Virus record (IMG/VR): IMGVR_UViG_3300025892_000203
Location: 1 to 20,717 of that record
Reading direction: 5' to 3' (one strand)
Source: a virus
DNA: 20,717 bases
In this document: one piece after another, positions 8,397-15,065 of the stretch
Layout: every line of letters starts with the position of its first letter
How positions within the stretch are numbered: the stretch's first letter is position 1
Made by a program: the position numbers and the translations under genes
Notes under the pieces: model-generated
What the model saw: the letters and a program-made list of their open reading frames with translations, nothing else
The model's database searches: none
What the model was told of the DNA's origin: nothing

Positions 8397-9225
8397 AAAA
8401 AAACCGTGCCGTTAGCGGCATACCTACCTTTCCTTCTTCGTGGCATAAGGGGCAGGTGAAATCAAAACGAAGGTCCAAATCGGGCTTTATCTTCTCATAA
8501 ATATTTCTTAGATGCTTAACATCGGGGATAGGCATCGCTTCAATGAACTTATTAAGAGTTGGCAAATCAGAATGCTCATTTGCTTGAACAACAATAGACT
8601 TTAGAAGACCGGTTACTGGATTTGATGCTCCATTTTTGTCGGTCTTTACCAATAAAGAGGCTATCTTCTTTTCATCTCTTGATGTTAGCAAGCGAACATA
8701 GATTCTAACTTTTGATACTGGAAGATCAAAGGAAAATACTCCTTCTCCTTCGTTGCTTACACCATCGACATCTGTTATATCTTGAGGCTTAAGATCATTT
8801 AAATCAAAAGTATACTCTGAACTCTTAGAACAAGACGGGCAGTTAGCAGTTACATCGTAAAATGAACCAAACCCTGTGATTCTTGTGGCTATCAAGACGG
8901 CATTCTTGTCTCCAAGAAGCAAATCCCCGACTTTAATACTTTTATCAACGATAACCGACTCCAATAGACGGTCGATCGCCAACTCGTTTCTTAATAATGC
9001 TTCTGATGTTAGAATATCCTCTTCTTTTGCTGTCATATGTTTAATCTCTATAACAGCTTGATTATGAAGAGGGTGACCTTCCGGGTAAAATAAACCTTTA
9101 CTCGGTAGATCAACGAATTCTGTTGGATTTATAAAGGCAAATAAATCAGATGCCTGTGAAGTGGGGGGTGTTGGCGCGTCTGGTTGCGGTGCGCCTAACC
9201 GCTCTAAGTTATTTCTGCGTGACAA
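8383..9225 (-). CDS. T4 gp26-like baseplate hub / tail assembly protein with zinc-site Cys pairs
   Basis: This is a 280-residue protein. The N-terminal 30 residues are Pro-rich and flexible, followed by the family-typical FVDLPSKGLFYPEGHPL and IEIKHMTAKEEDILTSE at residues 38-74. Cys129/Cys132 (CPSC) and Cys258/Cys261 (CPLC) probably form one zinc site. The protein ends FFWPDT. T4 gp26 (208 residues) is described as a hub subunit; position after the tube gene also fits a tail-assembly-chaperone first domain. The start is TTG at 9225-9223: an in-frame TGA lies two codons upstream (9231-9229), the next in-frame Met is residue 64 within the conserved region, and AAGGTGA lies about 4 bases upstream of the TTG. 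The gene's end overlaps a second frame through a T7 run (see 8397-8403). Confidence 0.8.
   Translation of the reverse strand: MSRRNNLERLGAPQPDAPTPPTSQASDLFAFINPTEFVDLPSKGLFYPEGHPLHNQAVIEIKHMTAKEEDILTSEALLRNELAIDRLLESVIVDKSIKVGDLLLGDKNAVLIATRITGFGSFYDVTANCPSCSKSSEYTFDLNDLKPQDITDVDGVSNEGEGVFSFDLPVSKVRIYVRLLTSRDEKKIASLLVKTDKNGASNPVTGLLKSIVVQANEHSDLPTLNKFIEAMPIPDVKHLRNIYEKIKPDLDLRFDFTCPLCHEEGKVGMPLTARFFWPDT
8397..8403 (-). promoter_or_regulatory. Candidate programmed frameshift site (seven T)
   Basis: The gp26-like frame reads CGG TTT TTT TGG CCT GAC ACC TAA. After the second TTT, a +1 slip keeps Phe pairing (TTT to TTT) and continues GGC CTG ACA CCT into the downstream frame; a -2 slip reaches the same frame. 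A -1 slip gives TTG GCC TGA and stops at once, so it would be unproductive. The position at the end of the gene between tube and tape measure matches chaperone frameshifts in other tailed phages. That shifting occurs is inferred. Confidence 0.5.
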
Positions 9226-9247
9226 AAATCACCTTCTTTCTAGTATT

Positions 9248-9823
9248 CTATAGGTCTGTTACTGCTGCTACTGCTGGACCAGACTCGTACTCAGCCCAAT
9301 CATAGCGGAAAGTGATATCAATATTAAGAATGCCATCGTCTTCGTAGCTTAAATCTCCAAACTTCGCGTTTGTAATGAAAGCGTTGTTGAGAGTCCAAGT
9401 GCCTACGAGACCTCCTTGTCCATTCAACTCTTCGATTACAACATTGCCCAGAGCATTAACAGCACCTTGCTTATTAACAGTGCCCGGGGCCTGTGCTGGG
9501 TTATTGAAGACAGCCTCTTGTACATCTGGCTTTAGGTATCCAGAGTTGACAAGCGCATCATATAGGATCTTGTTACCATCTGGGTTGATCGCATTAACGA
9601 TTGTGGCGCTAACTGGATCCCACTCAACTACTCCTGGGTAGTAATATGTGTTGCCCAAAAACTTGTGAGCCTGTTCTGAAACTGTGTAAGCAGGCTTTGT
9701 AACAGTCTTTGCAAGATACTGCTCGTATCTAAAAGCCTGATTAGTAGATACTAGGTTTGGTAGTGAAAGCAAGAATCGGTGTCCTCTTCTTGGCTCTGAA
9801 AGTGCGCTTGTCCAAAATGGCAT
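9248..9823 (-). CDS. Tail tube protein (gp19-like)
   Basis: This is a 191-residue protein, somewhat longer than T4 gp19 (163). It has the expected N-terminal strand RGHRFLLSLP, a middle strand-turn with YYYPGVVEWDP, a helix (NKILYDALVNSG), and a closing LNIDITFRYDWAEYES strand. Small tube proteins of this type stack as hexameric rings inside the sheath and form the DNA channel. The gene follows the sheath gene, as 18-19 do in T4, separated by a strong hairpin that may set their expression ratio. The start is ATG with AGGAG 11 bases upstream. Family assignment is confident from sequence style and order. Confidence 0.88.
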   Translation of the reverse strand: MPFWTSALSEPRRGHRFLLSLPNLVSTNQAFRYEQYLAKTVTKPAYTVSEQAHKFLGNTYYYPGVVEWDPVSATIVNAINPDGNKILYDALVNSGYLKPDVQEAVFNNPAQAPGTVNKQGAVNALGNVVIEELNGQGGLVGTWTLNNAFITNAKFGDLSYEDDGILNIDITFRYDWAEYESGPAVAAVTDL

Positions 9824-9858
9824 TTAAATGGTTCTCCTATTGTCCTATTATTATATAG

Positions 9859-9882
9859 TGCGGGGAGCCGGAACTCCCCGCA
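9859..9882 (-). terminator. Intergenic hairpin between sheath and tube genes
   Basis: TGCGGGGAG (9859-9867) and CTCCCCGCA (9874-9882) form a perfect 9-bp GC-rich stem with a 6-base loop. It begins 5 bases beyond the sheath stop codon. On the minus strand it is followed by CTATATAATAATAG, a poor U-tract, so it may be a partial terminator/attenuator or an mRNA-stabilising 3' hairpin rather than a full stop. The tube gene has no obvious separate promoter, which favours partial read-through. Confidence 0.65.
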
Positions 9883-9887
9883 TTTTA

Positions 9888-12683
9888 TTAGTCGTCAAAT
9901 GACGCACCAGTTCTTGTGATATTGAAGTCAATGGCAATGAACTCAATAGCTCTTGTTGGCTTCAAGTAAATCTGTGCGTACAGAATGTTTCTATCTACAA
10001 GATCCGGTGTTGTTGTTGTGTCGTCCAAAACAACCTTGTAATCAGTTAGACCAAAGTTAGTTCTAACGTTTGCTAGGAAAGGCTCAACTTGTGCCTTGAA
10101 TCGTAGCCATGTTTGCTGAACGTTCGGGTCAAACAGTAAACCAGCAGCAATCTGTGAAATGCGCTTCTTAACGAAGATCATTAGGCGACGAACGTTAATA
10201 CGGTCGAGTGCTGACGGTGTAACTTGTAGCGTCTTCTGTCCGAAGATTACAATACCTTCTGCCGGGAACTTCGCAATCGGGTTAATGTTGGCAGTGTAAA
10301 GGTTATCGCGGTCGATGCGTCGTAGCTGGTGTGCTACATCTACAACTGGAATGCCAGCAGAACCTTCTGTTAAACCGCCGCGGTTGAAGCCGGCTGGTGC
10401 GAACCATACCTGCGTCTTTCGCTGTGAGCTAGAGAATGTTCCGATTGCCGGGATTGAAGGTGGAAGCCATACGAACGCGCCGTTAATGGTGTCGCGACCT
10501 CTGACCCATGGGTAGTAAGCGCAACCGTATGAAGAGTTGAGGTTTCTACTTCTCAATCCATTGACAAGAGTTGTAATGGTTGATTGTGTGTTGTTTCTAT
10601 TAATCTCAGTGCCATCTTCTCGCGGAACGAAAGCGTCCGGAAGATCGATGACTGCTAACGCATCACCACGAGCCTCGCAAGTTCTAACCAAGTGAGTAGT
10701 CAAACCGTCTTGTGTCTGGGCTGGGATGGACGCGAGGTTCATTTCAACAACTTCTGGGTCAGCAGCTGAATCGATTGCTCTTCTAATAGAGAAGAAGGCA
10801 TAACTGGTTGTGTCAGTTGCAGAACCACCCATTCTTACTCCGGAGAAAGGATCCATTTCCTTGATGTCTACTCCGTCGAAGCCACCGAATAGTGGAACTG
10901 TGAAGCGATCGTAACCGGCGTCGAGGACGCCTGATACGGCGCCATTAACACTTGTAAGAGATGTGCTAGTAGAGGAGCCTGTAACCCATACACCAGATCC
11001 AGAAACATCGTCTAGCGTGAATGTTGGAGAAAGCTCTTCCTCGGTTCCCACTTCGAAACCGACTGCACCGCCGCGAGGGCGCAACAAATCTATAGTTGAG
11101 CTAGCGAACACTGTGGAGCCGACACCTCTCGATGTTTGTAGTCCAAAGTAAGCATCTGTTGGGTTTTGAAGGTTTCCGGCTGAGGCGCTAATTCTGAGAA
11201 CTGGCTCTGGGAATGTAACAGAAGAAGTTACATCTGTGGTTGTGGAACCAGATACAATAAAGACGCCACCTGTCGTGTATGCCCCCCCAGATGTTGCTGG
11301 AACATCTGTGAAGGAGCCCGATAGCCAACTAACACTTCGATCAGCCCCTGTTTGAGATGAAAGATCCTTATATTTGATGATCCCCTCAAAGCCGAATGGA
11401 AGTAAAGATGGGTTAGTTACGCCAGCATCAACATCAGAGTTTACATCAATGTATAAATACTGTGAGTTGTTCGGGTAGTTGCCCTTTCTAACATATCGTC
11501 TCTCGGTCTGATTCCATTCATCATATGAATCACCAATCTTGCGAGCGACGTAGTTAAGAGAGTTAGGGTTCAAATCGCAGTTGTTGAACTGTTCCACAAC
11601 TCTTACAACGTTATCGCTATCGCTTAGGTGCCTTACAACAACGGAGAATGTGCCATACTGGTTTTCTTCGTTTGTTGAACGCTTAATATCCTGAATGGAT
11701 ACCTTAAGGTTCTTGCTTGTCCAATCACCTGCTTCTCCTCTGGCAACAAACTTGAAAAGACTTGTTGGAGTTGAACCAGGGGATAGTTTACAACTAATGA
11801 TTTGTGGAGTTTCAGCAGCCTGTGCATCGTATCTGAAATCATCTCCCTCGGTGGATCCGTCTGTTAAGCGAATCCAAGCACCGGCAATAGCAGAGTCGGC
11901 ATCTGACAATACAGCGTCGAGGTGCCGATCGAAGGTTTCTCCTAGGAAATACTTCTCTTGGTTATCTCCATCAGTAATAGCGGTGTTTAATAACTGCGGG
12001 TTTGTGTTTAGAGCCTTGCGAATGTAACTGGAATCACCTCTGTTAAAGTTGGTGGTGATTGTGTCAACGGTTGTCGATCCATCGCGAATAATCGTCTTAA
12101 ACTCTTTGGCATCATTGTTGGCGGATAAGACTACAACATCGGATCCTGTAAGAGCCACCGAAGACTCATATGTAGTGCCGGTGTTTCTAAGGATGTTGCC
12201 AGAAAGTTGCAACTCTACGCCAGATTGAGCATAAACAATCGCGCCGAGCGCTCCGGTCAAAACTGTGTTTGCGGCGCCAGTTTGGAATAGAACGAGTCCC
12301 CAAGCAACACCAGAGGCACCGGCATCCCAACCGGCCTCGCCGGCTACTGTTGCATTATCAGACTCAGCGCCGAGCAATCGAATGTAAGTTAAAGGAGAAC
12401 TATTGCGAAGATAAGCTTGAGCAGCATACATACCATAGGTAGTTGCTGTTGTGTTGGCACCCTGGCGCCAAACATCGTCTCCGGATCTTCCGGGGTTTGG
12501 CGTACCAAATATGTTAACAAACTCTTCAAAAGAGTTAACTGTGGTTGGCCTTAGTGCTGGTCCCTTTTCAGCGCGCCCAATGATAACTGGTCCGATTCCT
12601 GCTGGCGAAGCCGGAAGTTGGGAGTTGTCAATCTCGTTGACGAAAACGCCCGGGGATACAAATCGGTAATTCTTAACTGACAT
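9888..12683 (-). CDS. Tail sheath protein (gp18-like), unusually large
   Basis: This is a 931-residue protein. The N-terminus has the sheath hallmark VSPGVFVNEIDNSQLP followed by GIGPVIIGRAEKGPALRPT and SFEEFVNIFGTP. The C-terminal third has LMIFVKKRISQIAAGLLFDP, a QQTWLRFKAQVEPFL helix, a YKVVLDD strand, and IYLKPTRAIEFIAIDFNITR. These are the regions that form the contractile core and inter-subunit handshake. T4 gp18 has 659 residues; the extra length here lies mainly in the Ser/Thr/Gly-rich beta-type middle (roughly residues 130-600), expected on the outer surface. The start is ATG with AGGAG about 10 bases upstream, behind a small hairpin and a repeated TAAATAG motif. Highly expressed structural gene. 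Confidence 0.93.
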   Translation of the reverse strand: MSVKNYRFVSPGVFVNEIDNSQLPASPAGIGPVIIGRAEKGPALRPTTVNSFEEFVNIFGTPNPGRSGDDVWRQGANTTATTYGMYAAQAYLRNSSPLTYIRLLGAESDNATVAGEAGWDAGASGVAWGLVLFQTGAANTVLTGALGAIVYAQSGVELQLSGNILRNTGTTYESSVALTGSDVVVLSANNDAKEFKTIIRDGSTTVDTITTNFNRGDSSYIRKALNTNPQLLNTAITDGDNQEKYFLGETFDRHLDAVLSDADSAIAGAWIRLTDGSTEGDDFRYDAQAAETPQIISCKLSPGSTPTSLFKFVARGEAGDWTSKNLKVSIQDIKRSTNEENQYGTFSVVVRHLSDSDNVVRVVEQFNNCDLNPNSLNYVARKIGDSYDEWNQTERRYVRKGNYPNNSQYLYIDVNSDVDAGVTNPSLLPFGFEGIIKYKDLSSQTGADRSVSWLSGSFTDVPATSGGAYTTGGVFIVSGSTTTDVTSSVTFPEPVLRISASAGNLQNPTDAYFGLQTSRGVGSTVFASSTIDLLRPRGGAVGFEVGTEEELSPTFTLDDVSGSGVWVTGSSTSTSLTSVNGAVSGVLDAGYDRFTVPLFGGFDGVDIKEMDPFSGVRMGGSATDTTSYAFFSIRRAIDSAADPEVVEMNLASIPAQTQDGLTTHLVRTCEARGDALAVIDLPDAFVPREDGTEINRNNTQSTITTLVNGLRSRNLNSSYGCAYYPWVRGRDTINGAFVWLPPSIPAIGTFSSSQRKTQVWFAPAGFNRGGLTEGSAGIPVVDVAHQLRRIDRDNLYTANINPIAKFPAEGIVIFGQKTLQVTPSALDRINVRRLMIFVKKRISQIAAGLLFDPNVQQTWLRFKAQVEPFLANVRTNFGLTDYKVVLDDTTTTPDLVDRNILYAQIYLKPTRAIEFIAIDFNITRTGASFDD

Positions 12684-12698
12684 TCGTTCTTATCTCCT

Positions 12699-12715
12699 AC
12701 ATTTCACAAAAATGT
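12699..12715 (-). promoter_or_regulatory. Small hairpin in the sheath gene leader
   Basis: ACATTT (12699-12704) and AAATGT (12710-12715) pair around a 5-base loop, immediately upstream of the sheath Shine-Dalgarno sequence (AGGAG on the minus strand). It is a short, weak stem; any effect on mRNA stability or initiation is inferred. Confidence 0.3.
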
Positions 12716-12721
12716 TCAAAG

Positions 12722-12740
12722 TAAATAGTGTTAAATAGTA
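12722..12740 (-). promoter_or_regulatory. Tandem copies of the intergenic motif upstream of the sheath gene
   Basis: The plus strand holds TAAATAGTGTT (12722-12732) directly followed by TAAATAGTA (12732-12740), i.e. a tandem repeat; the minus strand reads TACTATTTAACACTATTTA. The first unit is identical to the motif upstream of the genes starting at 17884 and 19234. It lies between the gp15-like stop (12750) and the sheath start (12683), with room for a leader of about 40 bases. It may be a promoter element or an RNA signal. Confidence 0.4.
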
Positions 12741-12749
12741 TGAAGAGAA

Positions 12750-13694
12750 TTATTCTCTGTAAAAACCATCCTTTAAGTTTTGAGGTATATCTCCTACTAT
12801 TGTTCTCTCTCTTCCAAGCTTAATATCGACAGCATTCTCACGCTTAACAATCTTAGGCTTTTCTTGGTTCTCGCCTTCTCCAATAAGATAACCCAAAACT
12901 TCAATGTTAATATCTGTTTCGTAGTTTCTTTGTTCCATTCCTAAGTTGGCTTGGTTAGAGTTATTACTAAAACCGCCATCAATAAAGACTTCATAATAGT
13001 GACCCTCGGCTTCGATTCGCTTTGGAGTCCTAGAGTTGCCAGGAACCGTAATGAACGGACGAATAAGTTCATTCATTTGCTGTTGATATTCAGTGCGAAT
13101 AGAAATCTGATACATTACCTTTACCCATGTAGGGATCGGCATTGTAATGGTTTCATATACCACTTTTGCCGTAGGCATATTTCTTTTGTTCGTGTTTAGC
13201 ATTTTGCTGGCAACGTCTTTATCTGCGCCATACTTTCTATTTGCTAAAGCGTTTTGAAACTCTGCTGTCTTCTTTTGGTTGATTTGTCGCGCGATGGTAA
13301 TCGTTCCACCCTTAGCATCATCAACAGGATAAAGGTTAGCAAACACAGTTCCACGATAGTTTTGTTCTTTTGTTACATTAGATCTGTTTATCGTAATCAA
13401 AGGAAGGATTAGAGTTTCTTCCTTATCTCTTAGATCTTTATTGTGTTTTATTTGAAAGGCTCGTTCCGCTGTGACCCATAGGACAGGAACTTTCTTAAAT
13501 CCATCATTCGTATTAGAGAAAAGATTAAGATCTTCATCAACGAACCGAAGCATTGCCTTATCGATTGTTTCCAAAGATGAAGGCATAAACTCTATCTCTT
13601 GAAGTTTGCCTGCTACTTCTTTATCACCGACATAATCAAATCGTTTGGATCGTTTATCTTTTATTTGTTTTTCTGTTTTCTTGCTACGAGACAT
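12750..13694 (-). CDS. Tail terminator / sheath stabiliser (gp15-like)
   Basis: This is a 314-residue protein. After a basic N-terminus (about 20 residues), the sequence follows the gp15 pattern: VPVLWVTAERAFQIKHNKD at about 70-88, ETLILPLITINRS at about 93-105, an inserted Lys/Asn-rich region, then VVYETITMPIPTWVKVMYQI and IRTEYQQQMNELIRPFI at about 180-220, a GHYYEVFIDGGF strand and a final IEVLGYLIGEG. T4 gp15 (272 residues) has corresponding strands and sits as a hexamer on top of the tail, locking the last sheath ring and docking the neck. The gene starts one codon after the upstream neck gene stop (GTAGGGTAACTGAATG, the GTAGGG serving as binding site). Its place just before the sheath gene supports the call. 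Confidence 0.78.
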   Translation of the reverse strand: MSRSKKTEKQIKDKRSKRFDYVGDKEVAGKLQEIEFMPSSLETIDKAMLRFVDEDLNLFSNTNDGFKKVPVLWVTAERAFQIKHNKDLRDKEETLILPLITINRSNVTKEQNYRGTVFANLYPVDDAKGGTITIARQINQKKTAEFQNALANRKYGADKDVASKMLNTNKRNMPTAKVVYETITMPIPTWVKVMYQISIRTEYQQQMNELIRPFITVPGNSRTPKRIEAEGHYYEVFIDGGFSNNSNQANLGMEQRNYETDINIEVLGYLIGEGENQEKPKIVKRENAVDIKLGRERTIVGDIPQNLKDGFYRE

Positions 13695-13698
13695 TCAG

Positions 13699-14964
13699 TT
13701 ACCCTACAAAGATGCCGGCTGGAATGTTCTCAAGAACCTTCTTCGCGGAGTCCTGCATTGAAGAATCAATCTCAGCCAACTTATCGTAAGTAGTGTCTTC
13801 AAGAATGGCTTTTAGTTCTTCTCTTAACTGATCCATTTCAGTTCTTGCTTGTGATAGAAGCTCGGAGTAGTTTAATGTAACGGATTCGCCAGGGATTGGA
13901 ACAGAGGAGAACTTGCCTCTTATCTGTCCTAGCATTTCTTTTGTTAAAGCCAAAGCGAATCTACGAATCCATTGCTTACCAATAGCATTAATGTTTTCAT
14001 ATGGAATGTTCTCAAATGGAATCGTGTTTATGTTGTTAACACCTTCTGCTCCATTATTAACCCCTGGCTGGTTGTCCCATGGTTCGTACTGGTTATTTAT
14101 AGTAAACTGAACCCAGAAGTTCTTTGGAGAAGTAGTGTCTGGTGTTGGGAAAAGTCTTAACTTGTTGTCGTGAATCTCGTATGAGTAATGTGAAACCCTT
14201 GTCCAGAGTGCATCCTCATAAGCCATTGCTTGAAGTTTGTTCTGCCAAGTTGGGACAATCTCAAATGTAGAGTCATCTGCGTATTGTCCATATGTTCTCA
14301 TGTTACCAACAACCGAGAAGCCGCCATAGTAACCGTAGAATCTCCACATTGCTCTTGGGGTCTTGAAAAAAACCTTTCTGATTGTTAATCTCTTATCTTC
14401 AACTTGCTGATAGAAAGAAGATGAAGTATCGGTTGCAGAAGATGCTGAAATGATAGATTGCAAATCATAATCTTGTGTACCTGCAACTGACGGAATAGAC
14501 GCAGAGTAGATTGGTGTTGTTCCACCAAAGCCGGCCTCCGTTGCTAAGCCTTCTGATATTCTTCTAATGTATCCGTAATCAAATCTTGGATATCGCAAAG
14601 CAATATTAGAGCCGGATAAAGAACCCGAAGATATTTGACCGTCTTGATCAAATGAACCAGTTGTGGCGCCAAGATAAGATGAAAGAGAGTTCTTTGTTTG
14701 AAATAGGTTGACTAGATATGAATATTCCAAAACTGCTTCTTCGTAAGCAGCGTAAACATTTCCTTCCGCCAACTCAATGTCCAATACATCGCCGCCTAGT
14801 TTCTTATAAGTGTAGGCAACCTGATCTGCGGCGCCTGATAGGAATGCAGTGGAACCAGCGTATATACCAAAAGGTAAAGTTGTTGAAACGTTGGCTGCTG
14901 CGCCGGTGACTGGAAGTATATTGGCATTTGAAGTTGATGCCGGGTTTAGATTTGGAATTGCCAT
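13699..14964 (-). CDS. Neck / head-tail adaptor protein (gp13-like position)
   Basis: This is a 421-residue protein. A Thr/Ser/Ala-rich N-terminus leads to a helical segment YAAYEEAVLEYSYLVNLFQ at about residues 71-89, reminiscent of phage head-tail connector helices. The middle is aromatic-rich (WRFYGYYGGF). The C-terminal half has IRRFALALTKEMLGQIRGKF, then IPGESVTLNYSELL and long charged helices ending IPAGIFVG. Its position between capsid and gp15-like genes matches the neck genes (13/14) of T4, so it likely forms the ring joining portal to tail. The start is ATG with AAGGAT about 8 bases upstream; its last codons GTA GGG form the binding site of the next gene. Exact equivalence to gp13 or gp14 cannot be decided. 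Confidence 0.65.
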   Translation of the reverse strand: MAIPNLNPASTSNANILPVTGAAANVSTTLPFGIYAGSTAFLSGAADQVAYTYKKLGGDVLDIELAEGNVYAAYEEAVLEYSYLVNLFQTKNSLSSYLGATTGSFDQDGQISSGSLSGSNIALRYPRFDYGYIRRISEGLATEAGFGGTTPIYSASIPSVAGTQDYDLQSIISASSATDTSSSFYQQVEDKRLTIRKVFFKTPRAMWRFYGYYGGFSVVGNMRTYGQYADDSTFEIVPTWQNKLQAMAYEDALWTRVSHYSYEIHDNKLRLFPTPDTTSPKNFWVQFTINNQYEPWDNQPGVNNGAEGVNNINTIPFENIPYENINAIGKQWIRRFALALTKEMLGQIRGKFSSVPIPGESVTLNYSELLSQARTEMDQLREELKAILEDTTYDKLAEIDSSMQDSAKKVLENIPAGIFVG

Positions 14965-14993
14965 ATGCGATGATCCTTTAAAATAACTCTATT

Positions 14994-15035
14994 AATAAAT
15001 AGAAAGCCCCACCTCAAAAGAGGCAGGGCTTTCAT
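14994..15035 (-). terminator. Transcription terminator after the major capsid gene
   Basis: GAAAGCCC (15002-15009) pairs with GGGCTTTC (15026-15033); inside it CCTC (15012-15015) pairs with GAGG (15020-15023) around an AAAA loop, with a 2-base mismatch between the two stems. On the minus strand the hairpin is followed by TATTTATTAATAG, an interrupted U-rich tail. It lies 33 bases after the capsid stop and before the neck gene, a typical place for a terminator that keeps capsid transcripts in excess. Confidence 0.75.
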
Positions 15036-15065
15036 TATTTTGACTTTACGTCAGACTATGATAGT

